DNA of 64,000 nucleotides from the NCBI GenBank assembly GCA_964418645.1, contig CAYQME010000003.1, positions 1 to 64,000 of the forward strand, written 5' to 3'. Positions within the stretch are counted from its first letter, which is position 1. Each line of letters starts with the position of its first letter. Positions 24,122 through 32,828 of the stretch are shown here, piece by piece. Under the pieces are notes generated by a model. The model was not told the DNA's origin. It searched no databases and saw only the letters and a list, made by a program, of their open reading frames with translations. This DNA is from JAADHG01 sp964418645 (lineage in GTDB: Bacteria; Bacteroidota; Bacteroidia; Flavobacteriales; Flavobacteriaceae). The position numbers and the translations under genes are program-made.

Positions 24122-24839
24122 TTATAATATTTAGAATAGATTTTATGTTGTCAATATCTGAATACGTTTCAATAGTTTCATGAAAGAATTTGTGACTATG
24201 TATTCCAATTTTAGGAACATCATCGACTTGTTTTATGTTAGAAGCAGAAGCATGGATTTCTTCAAATCCTGCATTTTTAAAAATTGAAACATTGTCTGCA
24301 TTGATACCTCCTCCTGGCAGAATGGTGATTCTTCCTTTTGCTGTCTTTTTTAATTTTTCAAGCAATATTATCCCTTTAACTGCTGAGGTTTCTTGTCCAG
24401 AGGTTAAAATGCGTTCAACCCCTAAATCAACTAATTGTTCTAAAGCGTGAATTGCATTTGGTGTCCAATCGAAAGCGCGATGAAATACAAAGGGTAAAGG
24501 ATTTGCGAGTTCTATAAGTTCTTTGGTGAGTTCAATATTTATAGCATTGTCTTTGTTTAGTACACCAGATACAACACCAGCACAACCTAAATCTTTGCAC
24601 AATTGAATGTTGTGTTTCATAATATTAATCTCAGAATTAGAATAGATAAAGTTGCCATTTCTTGGTCTAATTAAAACATATACTGGAATGAATATTGTAT
24701 TTATAACTTGTTTTAATAAACCATAAGAAGGTGTGAGTCCACCAACTGATAATTCTGTACATAATTCAATGCGATGTGCTCCTGCTTCTTGAGCATTTAT
24801 TACCGATTTTAATGAGTTTGCACAAATTTCGAGTATCAT
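24114..24839 (-). CDS. cutC: CutC family protein
   Basis: 241-residue TIM-barrel protein. Signature blocks are LEICANSLKSVINAQEAGAH at the N-terminus, RIELCTELSVGGLTPSYGLL, VLIRPRNGNF, FHRAFDW and RILTSGQETSAVKGI. CutC was named for copper homeostasis in E. coli, but that role is doubtful, and in Bacteroidota the gene usually lies among glycan-degradation genes. Here it sits between stubs of a GH20 hexosaminidase (upstream) and a beta-mannosidase (downstream). I infer that it belonged to an N-glycan utilisation operon that has since collapsed, leaving it alone intact. Its usefulness without the glycosidases is unclear. Confidence 0.93.
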   Translation of the reverse strand: MILEICANSLKSVINAQEAGAHRIELCTELSVGGLTPSYGLLKQVINTIFIPVYVLIRPRNGNFIYSNSEINIMKHNIQLCKDLGCAGVVSGVLNKDNAINIELTKELIELANPLPFVFHRAFDWTPNAIHALEQLVDLGVERILTSGQETSAVKGIILLEKLKKTAKGRITILPGGGINADNVSIFKNAGFEEIHASASNIKQVDDVPKIGIHSHKFFHETIETYSDIDNIKSILNIINK

Positions 24840-24846
24840 AGTTTAA

Positions 24847-25059
24847 TTAATAAAATGATTTTAAAAAATGAGCAGCAACTTTAAAATCCTCTTCAAATTG
24901 TATTCCGGTGTCATTATTTAATATAAAAACACCATCAGTAATAATTTGAGTTGCTGGTAGTGGGATAATTTGCTTATTAAGGCTTTCTTCAGGTTGGTTT
25001 TTACAGTTTAATAAAAAGCTAATAAAAACCAATATCGCTAGTGTTTTCTTGAGATGCAT
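24847..25059 (-). pseudogene. N-terminal stub of a GH20 beta-N-acetylhexosaminidase lipoprotein
   Basis: 70 codons: lipoprotein signal with a lipobox-like FLLNC (Cys19), then IIPLPATQIITDGVFILNND and FKVAAHFLKSFY. These are the start of the GH20b N-terminal domain (typical pattern I-I-P-x-P-x). The frame then stops, 7 bases before cutC begins. The catalytic GH20 barrel (about 350 further residues) is absent, so the product cannot be active. It could still be expressed as a short lipoprotein, but I read it as a deletion remnant. Confidence 0.85.
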
Positions 25060-25120
25060 TTTAGTATATTAGATGCTTTAAATATAGATTAAAAAGATAA
25101 CTTTTTTCGAAAATAGTTTA

Positions 25121-27115
25121 ATGGATATTCAACAGCAAATAAATTCACTTCGCGACGAATTACGTCAACACAACTATAAATACTATGTGTTAGATAATGC
25201 AACTATAAGCGATTATGAGTTTGACATGAAGCTTAAGCAACTGCAAGAGTTGGAAAACAAGTACCCAGAATTTTATGATGCTAATTCGCCTACACTTCGT
25301 GTTGGAGGAGAAATTACTAAAAATTTTGAAACCGTTGTTCACGAACATCGCATGTATTCTTTAGACAACTCATACTCTAAAGAGGACTTGTTAGATTGGG
25401 AAACACGTATTAAAAAGCTGGTTGATGGCGATATACAATATACATGTGAGCTTAAGTATGATGGGGCTTCTATTAGTTTAACTTATGAAGATGGAAGTTT
25501 AATAAAAGCGGTGACACGTGGTGATGGTAATCAAGGCGATAATGTTACAGCCAATGTTAAAACTATAAAGTCTGTGCCTTTAAAGTTAAAAGGAGACTAT
25601 CCGCCAAAATTTGATATTAGAGGAGAAATTGTGTTGCCTTTTGAAGGATTTAAAAAAATGAATGAAGAGCGCATTGAAATAGGTGAGGAGCCTTATAGGA
25701 ATCCGCGAAACACAGCTTCAGGCAGTTTAAAACTTCAAGATAGTGCTGAAGTAGCAAAACGACCTTTAGATTGTTTATTATATAATATAGTAGGAAGAAA
25801 CCTAGAGATAACCACCCAATTTGAAAGTCTTGAAAAGGCACGTAGTTGGGGATTTAAAGTTCCAATTGCTGCAAAACTAGTAAGCTCTATTGATGCCGTT
25901 TTTGAGTTCATTAATTATTGGGATGTGTATCGTCATGATTTACCCTATGAAACCGATGGTGTTGTAATAAAGGTCAATAACTTATACCAACAAGAAGAGT
26001 TGGGATATACTGCAAAATCTCCACGTTGGGCAATAGCCTATAAGTTTAAGGCCGAACGGGTTTCTACTGTTTTAAATAGTATTTCGTATCAAGTAGGTCG
26101 AACAGGAGCTATTACTCCAGTAGCAAATTTAGAACCAGTTGAATTGGCAGGAACCATTGTAAAACGTGCATCCTTACACAATGCCGATCAAATTGAAAAA
26201 TTAGATATTAGAGTTAGTGATACTGTATTTGTTGAAAAAGGAGGAGAAATAATCCCTAAAATTATCTCCGTAGATATTAGAAAGCGTCCAGCCATTTCAC
26301 AACCAACACAGTACATAACACATTGTCCGGACTGTGAAATTGAGTTGATACGCCAAGAAGGAGACGCCAAACATTATTGCCCTAATGAGTATGGTTGTCC
26401 TACACAGATTATTGGTAGAATTCAGCACTTTATATCTAGAAAAGCGATGGATATTGAAGGCTTAGGTGGTGAAACGGTTGCATTATTAGTAAACTCAGGA
26501 TTGATTAGTAATTATTCTGATTTGTATAAATTAACTATAGAGGAAGTGTTACCACTTGAGAGAATGGCTGAAAAGTCTGCGGAAAATCTTATTAAAGGAA
26601 TTGACGCATCAAAGCTAATACCTTTCGAGCGCGTTTTATATGCAATAGGGATTAGGTATGTAGGGGAAACAGTTGCAAAAAAATTAGCCAAACACTATAA
26701 AAGTATTGATAATCTTGCTAATGCTTCTATTAACGATTTGATAAATGTTGATGAAATAGGTGAACGGATAGCAAAGAGTGTTCTTGATTTTTTTACTTCT
26801 GATATTAATATTAAAATTATTAAACGTTTAAACCAGTTTGGTGTACAGTTGGAAATTTCTAAAGATGTTCTTGCTAACCAAACAGATAAGCTTAAAGGAC
26901 AAACTTTTGTTGTTTCAGGTGTGTTTGAAAGCCTTTCGAGAAATGAGCTTAAAAAACTTATTGAAAACAATGGTGGGAAAGTATCTAGTTCAATATCTAC
27001 AAAAACCAGTTATATAATTGCAGGTGAAAACATGGGACCAAGTAAGAAAATTAAGGCGGAGCAACTAAACATTCCCCTAATTTCAGAAAAAGACTTCTTG
27101 TACAATATTATTTAG
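25121..27115 (+). CDS. ligA: NAD-dependent DNA ligase
   Basis: Seals nicks in DNA using NAD, for Okazaki joining and repair. 664 residues with the full LigA layout: Ia domain (1-65), adenylation domain with the active-site Lys112 in CELKYDGAS, OB fold, a four-Cys zinc finger (CPDC ... CPNEYGC), helix-hairpin-helix repeats (KLIPFERVLYAIGIRYVGE; DEIGERIAKS) and a C-terminal BRCT domain (about 585-664, TFVVSGVFESLSRNELKKLI). The length is standard (about 665-670). Monocistronic, with divergent spacing of 61 bases to the GH20 stub. Confidence 0.98.
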   Translation: MDIQQQINSLRDELRQHNYKYYVLDNATISDYEFDMKLKQLQELENKYPEFYDANSPTLRVGGEITKNFETVVHEHRMYSLDNSYSKEDLLDWETRIKKLVDGDIQYTCELKYDGASISLTYEDGSLIKAVTRGDGNQGDNVTANVKTIKSVPLKLKGDYPPKFDIRGEIVLPFEGFKKMNEERIEIGEEPYRNPRNTASGSLKLQDSAEVAKRPLDCLLYNIVGRNLEITTQFESLEKARSWGFKVPIAAKLVSSIDAVFEFINYWDVYRHDLPYETDGVVIKVNNLYQQEELGYTAKSPRWAIAYKFKAERVSTVLNSISYQVGRTGAITPVANLEPVELAGTIVKRASLHNADQIEKLDIRVSDTVFVEKGGEIIPKIISVDIRKRPAISQPTQYITHCPDCEIELIRQEGDAKHYCPNEYGCPTQIIGRIQHFISRKAMDIEGLGGETVALLVNSGLISNYSDLYKLTIEEVLPLERMAEKSAENLIKGIDASKLIPFERVLYAIGIRYVGETVAKKLAKHYKSIDNLANASINDLINVDEIGERIAKSVLDFFTSDINIKIIKRLNQFGVQLEISKDVLANQTDKLKGQTFVVSGVFESLSRNELKKLIENNGGKVSSSISTKTSYIIAGENMGPSKKIKAEQLNIPLISEKDFLYNII

Positions 27116-27182
27116 AATCAATATAAATAGATGATTTAATCGATAAAGTGTAAATTTTTATCGTTTAATTGTAAAATATTGT

Positions 27183-27190
27183 TATATTTG
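27183..27190 (+). promoter_or_regulatory. -7 box (TATATTTG) of the 27215 membrane-protein gene
   Basis: TATATTTG, 25 bases before the ATG. No good -33 element is seen. Confidence 0.45.
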
Positions 27191-27214
27191 TCTCACAAAT
27201 AGACCCCAATCTAT

Positions 27215-27958
27215 ATGAAAGTGTCAAGAATATTACTAGGATTAATAATCGTACTTACAATTAGCTTTATCGTTTTTCAAATATTTAATTTGAATCAATT
27301 GGCTACTATTACAAGGGCGTTAATACTTCCTTTAGTAACGGTGTTGTATTTTCTAGAGACAAGAGATAAAAAAAGTTATTTTTTTTACTTTCTGTTGCTT
27401 TACTCTATTCCTGAAATTATAGAACCTTTTATATCATTATCTGAGTCTGTATTAATGCAAAATATTAGATATTATCTAGGGAATATACTCTACATCTCGG
27501 CGTACATATTTCTAATTTTAGAAATATTGAAATTGATGAATTTTAAGAAGGTATTTAAACGTTTTACTGCACCTATAGTTATTTTGATTGTTCTAGATGT
27601 TTATAGTGTGATTCTTGTGTCTGATACATCTTTTAGTAGTGGTTATTTTGAAGTGATATTCGAAAATATCGTAGAAATACTTTATAATATAACTATTATG
27701 CTTTTACTTTCTGTAGCGGTTATAAATTATATGAATAGACATACAAAGAAAGCAATGAATTTATTAGTTGGTGCTATATGTATAGTATTTTCTGAAGTGA
27801 TACAAGTTGCGTATTATTATATTTCCACTGACAATAATATATTAAGTGTACTGTATTCTATTTTACTTGTTTTTGCTTTTTTCTTTTTTTACCTTCAATC
27901 AAGTATGAGTTATTCAGAAGAAAAGAAGTTTAAGCCCTTAGAAAGATTAGAAGCTTAA
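27215..27958 (+). CDS. Polytopic membrane protein, possibly YhhN/lysoplasmalogenase-like
   Basis: 247 residues with seven or eight hydrophobic helices (for example ILLGLIIVLTISFIVFQIF, IVILIVLDVYSVILV, YSILLVFAFFFFYL) and short charged loops. The helix count and the TRALILPLVTVLYF segment after helix 1 recall the YhhN/TMEM86 family (lysoplasmalogenase), but I see no decisive motif, so this is a weak call. The C-terminal tail is cytoplasmic and charged. The stop codon region overlaps the convergent DoxX-like gene by 4 bases. Confidence 0.6.
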   Translation: MKVSRILLGLIIVLTISFIVFQIFNLNQLATITRALILPLVTVLYFLETRDKKSYFFYFLLLYSIPEIIEPFISLSESVLMQNIRYYLGNILYISAYIFLILEILKLMNFKKVFKRFTAPIVILIVLDVYSVILVSDTSFSSGYFEVIFENIVEILYNITIMLLLSVAVINYMNRHTKKAMNLLVGAICIVFSEVIQVAYYYISTDNNILSVLYSILLVFAFFFFYLQSSMSYSEEKKFKPLERLEA

Positions 27959-28338
27959 CTTTTTTCCAAATAAGGAATATCTTTTCTATACAAATACAAA
28001 ATTATTCCTGCTAATACAAAAGTTACAACAGCAGTAATAAATAAAACTCCTCCATCATTTCTTACTTCAATACCCAATTGTGTTAAATGCATAAGTATTG
28101 CACTACCAATTAGTCCAAGTGTTAATGTTGTACCAACCCAAATAGTTTTTGAAATAAATAACAAAATACCAGCGATAAGTTCTAAGATGCCAGTTACAAT
28201 TCTTCCAATAGGTTCTAAGCTTACATTTTCAAAAATGTAAACACTATCTGGATGTGCAGAGAATTTGAATCTTAATGTTTGAATTAATATTACAGCTACA
28301 ATAGCTCGTAAAACTAAAGGAATATATTTTTTCATCAC
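27955..28338 (-). CDS. DoxX-like four-helix membrane protein
   Basis: 127 residues with four predicted transmembrane helices (about 8-25, 45-65, 68-88, 99-118), matching the DoxX/DoxD size and helix pattern. GRIVTGILELIAGILLFISK and IGSAILMHLTQLGIEV resemble the conserved DoxX helices. DoxX proteins are thought to associate with redox enzymes or act in envelope stress, but the role here is unknown. Start codon: tandem ATGs, so the first residue is uncertain by one. Confidence 0.75.
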   Translation of the reverse strand: MMKKYIPLVLRAIVAVILIQTLRFKFSAHPDSVYIFENVSLEPIGRIVTGILELIAGILLFISKTIWVGTTLTLGLIGSAILMHLTQLGIEVRNDGGVLFITAVVTFVLAGIILYLYRKDIPYLEKS

Positions 28339-28385
28339 TAATATTTTAAATTAGTCCTTTAGACGTAATAAACTAAAAAAATTAC

Positions 28386-29300
28386 TTAAACGATTATGGA
28401 AGTCCCTTTTGAAGCTTTGTTTTTATCACTATCAAAATAAAAATCTATTTTCCCCAAGTATAATCCATAACACCCAACTTGATTTATTAAAACATTTTCT
28501 CCAGCCACGTTTTTTTCTATAGTTGGTTTTCGTAAAAATGTATGTGTATGTCCTCCAATGATGAGGTCTATGTCTTTAGTGGTTTTAGCTAATTTTATAT
28601 CAGATACTTTTTGGAGTTCATTTTTGTAATGATAACCTATATGTGATAAACAAATAACTAGGTCACAATGGTGCTCTTTTTTTAGTATGCGACTCATATC
28701 TTGAGCAATTTCAATAGGATCAAGATATTTGGTTTCTTTATACAGCTTTTTTATAACAAGACCATCCAAATCAATGCCAATTCCAAACACACCTATTTTA
28801 ATTCCATCTTTAACAAATATTTTATAGGGCTTTACATGTGTATTCATAACCGTATTTGAAAAATCATAATTGGCTGAAACAAAATCGAATTTAGCATGTG
28901 GTAGTTGAGCAAATAAACCGTCGATACCGTTATCAAAATCATGGTTCCCAATCGTTGCTAAGTCGTATTTAAGCATACTCATAAGCTTAAATTCTAATTC
29001 ACCTCCATAATAATTAAAATATGGAGTGCCTTGAAAAATATCGCCAGCATCTAGTAATAATATATTAGGATTCTCTTTTCCAATAGATTTAATTAAAGTA
29101 GCTCTTCTTGCTACACCACCTTTATTGGCGTTTCTTCCATCATCAGGTCCAAAAGGATCAATATGGCTATGGACATCATTGGTGTGTAAAATTGTTATTT
29201 TTTTTACAGTTGAAGCAGAAAATGATTGCAATCCTAAACCACCTAAAGTAATTAAAGCTGTAGATGCTGCTGTTTGTTGTATAAAATATCTTCGTTTCAC
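28386..29300 (-). CDS. Metallophosphoesterase half of a split 5'-nucleotidase (UshA-like N-terminal domain)
   Basis: 304 residues. A twin-arginine-like signal MKRRYFIQQTAASTALITLG is followed by the calcineurin-like phosphoesterase domain. The metal ligands are visible in order: ILHTNDVHSH, LLDAGDIFQG, TIGNHDFDNG and IIGGHTHTF. These match the N-terminal domain of UshA/YfkN 5'-nucleotidases, which hydrolyse nucleotides or UDP-sugars in the periplasm. The C-terminal substrate-binding domain is absent from this protein but is encoded by the gene immediately upstream (29312-30067), 11 bases away in the same operon. The two chains probably work together, as in other Bacteroidota. Confidence 0.9.
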   Translation of the reverse strand: MKRRYFIQQTAASTALITLGGLGLQSFSASTVKKITILHTNDVHSHIDPFGPDDGRNANKGGVARRATLIKSIGKENPNILLLDAGDIFQGTPYFNYYGGELEFKLMSMLKYDLATIGNHDFDNGIDGLFAQLPHAKFDFVSANYDFSNTVMNTHVKPYKIFVKDGIKIGVFGIGIDLDGLVIKKLYKETKYLDPIEIAQDMSRILKKEHHCDLVICLSHIGYHYKNELQKVSDIKLAKTTKDIDLIIGGHTHTFLRKPTIEKNVAGENVLINQVGCYGLYLGKIDFYFDSDKNKASKGTSIIV

Positions 29301-29311
29301 GTACTATATAG

Positions 29312-30067
29312 TTACTTAGCTTGGATAAATCTATTATCAATTACAGGATTTAAGGTGTCATGTTTCTTAAAATAATCTATGAGCAGGTTTCTAACTTTAT
29401 AATCTAAAAAATGATGGTTTTCACTTTTTTCAAAAAAGGTCATTTTTCCACCACCATTGTATAAATAATCATGAGTAGCAATATGATATGTCTTATTATC
29501 GTCTATTGGTTTGCCCTTAATTGTAGCTTCAAGAAGATTGTAATATTTATCTAACTTAATCTGCAAACCAGAAATGGGGTGAGCTTGCTTAGAATGTTGT
29601 AAATATGTTACGAGCTCTTTAACATATTTACCTTTTAATTCAACAACAACAATTTCATTTTCAAACGGCATCAACTCATAGGCAGTTCTTGCTGTAACAT
29701 TACCTTTAGATAAAATGGCTCTAATTCCGCCATAATTTGATATCGCCATGTCAATATTATTTCCAGTTTGCTTTTTATAAATAGGAGTAGATAATTCTAG
29801 CATAGCATCAGCCATTAAATTACCTATAGCTGTATTTAAACTGCCACCATTTTTTGAATAATTACCGACTGAATATGCTAAAACACTATCTAAATCATTA
29901 GTAATATGTTCTCTGAATGGTTTTATAAAATCTTCAATCTCTTTAACTCCAGAAATAGAATCATTAATTTCAAGTCTTTTACCTTCAATTTTAGTAATAG
30001 AAATATTTTGTTTGCATGCAGTAAATAAGAATAGCGTTGAGTAAAGAATAAAATATTTAAAATTCAT
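29312..30067 (-). CDS. 5'-nucleotidase C-terminal domain lipoprotein
   Basis: 251 residues. The lipoprotein signal MNFKYFILYSTLFLFTAC has a lipobox Cys at 18, then the 5-nucleotidase C-terminal fold: GGSLNTAIGNLMADAML, ISNYGGIRAILSKGNVTART, YELMPFENEIVVVELKG and HIATHDYLYNGGGKMTFFE. These residues form the nucleotide-base pocket in UshA. It needs the metallophosphoesterase partner encoded next for catalysis. ATG at 30067 was chosen for the signal peptide; the frame is open 9 codons further upstream to 30094. Confidence 0.88.
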   Translation of the reverse strand: MNFKYFILYSTLFLFTACKQNISITKIEGKRLEINDSISGVKEIEDFIKPFREHITNDLDSVLAYSVGNYSKNGGSLNTAIGNLMADAMLELSTPIYKKQTGNNIDMAISNYGGIRAILSKGNVTARTAYELMPFENEIVVVELKGKYVKELVTYLQHSKQAHPISGLQIKLDKYYNLLEATIKGKPIDDNKTYHIATHDYLYNGGGKMTFFEKSENHHFLDYKVRNLLIDYFKKHDTLNPVIDNRFIQAK

Positions 30068-30111
30068 ACTAATAAGTCTATATTTCATTAACAATTAACT
30101 TGGTTGTTTAT

Positions 30112-30119
30112 TACATTTG
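30112..30119 (+). promoter_or_regulatory. -7 box (TACATTTG) for the DUF6913-dapA unit
   Basis: TACATTTG, 18 bases before the ATG at 30138. No convincing -33. Confidence 0.45.
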
Positions 30120-30137
30120 TGCAAAGTTTAAAGATAA

Positions 30138-30656
30138 ATGTTTTTAAAACGATTCAAGGTAAAATCTAATCAAAAATATATTAACAATATATTAAATTCT
30201 AGAAAGCCCAACGTTGATATGTGTAAAATTGAATCGGTTGGGGTTATTATTAACTTTGATGAGTTTAATAATTATGATGTATTTAGAAAGCTATTTAAAA
30301 ATATTGGAATTCTTGAGAACAAGGTAAAATTCATAACATTTATTACTGATGAAAAACTTACCCCAAATAATTGGGATGCTTATTTTAATCCGAAGAATTT
30401 TGGTTGGAAAGGTAAAATTAACGGTGTAGAATTACAAGAGTTTGTAGGCTTAGAATTTGATGCTTTAATAAGCTATTATAAAGAAGATAATTTAGAACTA
30501 AACCTAGTAACTGCTTCGTCTAAAGCTAATTTTAAAATTGGTATTTCAGGCAAGGATCAACGTCTTAATGACTTTATAATTGATGTAAAGCCAAACCAAA
30601 CTCATGTATTTGAAAACGAATTAATAAAATATTTAAAAGTACTTAATAAAATATAG
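30138..30656 (+). CDS. DUF6913-like protein, function unknown
   Basis: 172 residues, soluble, no signal peptide, mixed alpha/beta character. I recognise it as the small Bacteroidota-specific family that usually precedes dapA (labelled DUF6913 from memory). Motif-like segments are IESVGVIINFDEF and FNPKNFGWKGKINGVELQEF. No catalytic motif is seen. The stop (TAG) is followed one base later by the dapA ATG, so the two are co-transcribed. The coupling suggests a lysine/cell-wall link, but that is inference only. Confidence 0.75.
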   Translation: MFLKRFKVKSNQKYINNILNSRKPNVDMCKIESVGVIINFDEFNNYDVFRKLFKNIGILENKVKFITFITDEKLTPNNWDAYFNPKNFGWKGKINGVELQEFVGLEFDALISYYKEDNLELNLVTASSKANFKIGISGKDQRLNDFIIDVKPNQTHVFENELIKYLKVLNKI

Positions 30657-30657
30657 T

Positions 30658-31533
30658 ATGAATGAATTAGTAGGAACAGGAGTTGCTCTCGTTACACCTT
30701 TTAAAAAAGACCTTAGTGTAGACCATGAGGCACTCATAAATATTGTAAATTACAATATTGAGAATGGAATAAATTATTTGGTAATTTGTGGCACAACGGG
30801 AGAGAGTGTAACCATTACTACACAGGAGAAGAAGGAGATTGTAACAACAATAGAAAAGGCAAATAATGGGAGAGTACCTTTAGTTTTAGGTATAGGAGGA
30901 AACAATACAACTCAGGTTATTGAAGAAATTAAGGCTACAGATTTTAGTCAGATTACCGCAATCCTATCCGTATCGCCGTACTACAGTAAGCCAACACAGG
31001 AGGGTGTATACCAGCACTTTAAAGCAATATCAATTGCTTGTCCAACACCAATTATTTTATATAATGTTCCTGGAAGGACTTCAAAAAATATGTTATCAGA
31101 AACTACCATGCGTTTGGCAAATAATTTTGATAACATAGTTGCGGTAAAAGAAGCAGGGAATAATACGCAACAGTATTTAGAACTATTAAAGGATAAACCA
31201 GACGATTTTCTTGTGATTTCAGGTGATGACGACTTAGCACTAGGTGTAGTTTTAGCAGGCGGTTCTGGCGTTATTTCTGTTTTAGGGCAAGCATTCCCAA
31301 AAGAGTTTTCTAAAATGATTCAATTAGGATTGGAAGGAAAGACAAAAGAAGCTTATGCATTACACTATAAATTTATAGAAATTACAAGTTTAATTTTTGA
31401 AGAGAATAACCCAGCAGGAATTAAAGCTGTTTTAGAAATACTAGGGTTATGTGGTGATAGTGTAAGGTTGCCATTAGTTACAGCTACACAAGGGTTAAAA
31501 TCGAAAATAAGTACCTATTTAGAAACCATTTAA
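30658..31533 (+). CDS. dapA: 4-hydroxy-tetrahydrodipicolinate synthase
   Basis: Condenses pyruvate with aspartate semialdehyde, the committed step to diaminopimelate and lysine. 291 residues, TIM barrel. Signature blocks are GTGVALVTPF, YLVICGTTGESVTI, VSPYYSKPTQEGVYQHFKAI, LYNVPGRTSKNM and AVKEAGNN with the Schiff-base Lys in the AVKEA segment, and VISGDDDLALGVVLAGGSGV. All catalytic positions (T44-type GTTGES, Tyr in YYSKPT, Lys) appear intact. Coupled to the DUF6913 gene upstream. Complements dapF 21 kb away. Confidence 0.97.
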   Translation: MNELVGTGVALVTPFKKDLSVDHEALINIVNYNIENGINYLVICGTTGESVTITTQEKKEIVTTIEKANNGRVPLVLGIGGNNTTQVIEEIKATDFSQITAILSVSPYYSKPTQEGVYQHFKAISIACPTPIILYNVPGRTSKNMLSETTMRLANNFDNIVAVKEAGNNTQQYLELLKDKPDDFLVISGDDDLALGVVLAGGSGVISVLGQAFPKEFSKMIQLGLEGKTKEAYALHYKFIEITSLIFEENNPAGIKAVLEILGLCGDSVRLPLVTATQGLKSKISTYLETI

Positions 31534-31634
31534 TTTTCGGTAAAAGTTAAATATTACTTAAACCTTAATTTTAAGTACAAATGTCGTTTTATTTTAGCTT
31601 AATATATTAGTTTTTAAAATACGTTATTAATGCT

Positions 31635-31642
31635 TACTTTTG
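31635..31642 (+). promoter_or_regulatory. -7 box (TACTTTTG) of bamD
   Basis: TACTTTTG with a T-rich stretch (31611-31615) exactly 19 bases upstream in the -33 position. The ATG follows 17 bases later. Confidence 0.55.
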
Positions 31643-31658
31643 CATCCTGTTTAAAATT

Positions 31659-32471
31659 ATGAAAAAACTTATTTACATATTAGTTATAGTAATTACATTT
31701 AGTTCCTGTAATGAATATCAAAAGGCATTAAAAAACGAAGATATTGCAGTTAAATTTAAATTAGGTTCACAGTTATTTGATGCTGGTAAATTTAGTAAAG
31801 CAAATCGTCTTTTTACACAAATTGCACCTAAGTATAGAGGAAAACCACAAGCCGAAAAACTAATGTATATGTATTCTAAAACGTTCTATGAAATGCGTGA
31901 GTATTATAACGCTAACTATCAAATGGAACGTTTTGTTAGTGCTTATCCTAATAGCGAAAAGGTTGAAGAGATTGCTTTTTTAGGAGCTAAGAGTTATTAT
32001 CATATTCCTCCTGTTTATAGTAAAGAGCAAAAAGAAACTATTTTGGCTATTGAAAAGCTGCAAGGGTTTATTAATAGTTTTCCAGAGTCTTCATACTTGC
32101 CAGAGGCTAATACTATGGTTAAGGAGTTAGATTTTAAGTTAGAGAAGAAAGCTTATGAAATTGCAAAGCAATACCATACAATTGCCCCTCATAATAGAGA
32201 CTATGAAGCAGCGATAAAGGCATTTGATAATTTTATTATTGATTTTCCAGGCACTTCGTTTAAGGAAGATGCTATGTTCTATAGATTAGATTCAGCCTAT
32301 CAGCTGGCTATGAATAGTGTTGAGTGGAAAAAAGAAGAACGGGTAATAAAAGCAATTGCTCTTTATAATTCATTTGAAAGTAGATTTAAAGAATCTTCTT
32401 ATATTGAAGAAATCAATAAAATGAATAAAGACCTTATTGAGTTGCAAAAATCATTTAATACAAAAAGTTAA
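31659..32471 (+). CDS. bamD: Outer membrane protein assembly factor BamD
   Basis: Lipoprotein subunit of the BAM complex that inserts beta-barrel proteins into the outer membrane. 270 residues with signal MKKLIYILVIVITFSSC (lipidated Cys17). TPR-like repeats follow: FDAGKFSKANRLFTQIAPKY, KLMYMYSKTFYEMREYYNAN, PNSEKVEEIAFLGAKSYY and AAIKAFDNFIIDFPGTSFKE. Length and repeat spacing match Bacteroidota BamD. First gene of an operon with rpoZ (12 bases) and coaBC, an arrangement typical of flavobacteria. Confidence 0.95.
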   Translation: MKKLIYILVIVITFSSCNEYQKALKNEDIAVKFKLGSQLFDAGKFSKANRLFTQIAPKYRGKPQAEKLMYMYSKTFYEMREYYNANYQMERFVSAYPNSEKVEEIAFLGAKSYYHIPPVYSKEQKETILAIEKLQGFINSFPESSYLPEANTMVKELDFKLEKKAYEIAKQYHTIAPHNRDYEAAIKAFDNFIIDFPGTSFKEDAMFYRLDSAYQLAMNSVEWKKEERVIKAIALYNSFESRFKESSYIEEINKMNKDLIELQKSFNTKS

Positions 32472-32483
32472 TTATATATAAAG

Positions 32484-32819
32484 ATGGATTTAAAGAAAGT
32501 AAATGCTCCTATAAATACAGAAACGTATAATAGAAATGACATTGATGCACCAACTGAAAATATTTATGAAGCAATTTCAGTTATTTCAAGACGAGCAGAA
32601 CAAATTAACACTGAGATAAGAAAAGAACTTATTGATAAGTTAGAAGAATTTGCAACGTTTAACGACAGTCTTGAAGAAATCTTTGAAAACAAAGAACAAA
32701 TAGAGGTTTCTAAATTTTACGAAAAATTACCTAAACCTCATGCTTTAGCTGTTCAAGAATGGCTAAATGATAAGATTTACTACAGAAACACTGAGGAAGA
32801 AGAAGATACTCAAGAATAA
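32484..32819 (+). CDS. rpoZ: RNA polymerase omega subunit, Bacteroidota Rpb6-like form
   Basis: Small subunit that stabilises the beta' chain of RNA polymerase. 111 residues. The core AISVISRRAEQINTEIRKEL corresponds to the conserved omega/Rpb6 helix pair, and the tail is acidic. Bacteroidota omega is divergent from the E. coli type and is usually annotated as an Rpb6/omega family protein. It lies between bamD and coaBC, the standard flavobacterial position, which strengthens the call. coaBC begins about 10 bases after its stop. Confidence 0.9.
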   Translation: MDLKKVNAPINTETYNRNDIDAPTENIYEAISVISRRAEQINTEIRKELIDKLEEFATFNDSLEEIFENKEQIEVSKFYEKLPKPHALAVQEWLNDKIYYRNTEEEEDTQE

Positions 32820-32828
32820 TAATTGATG

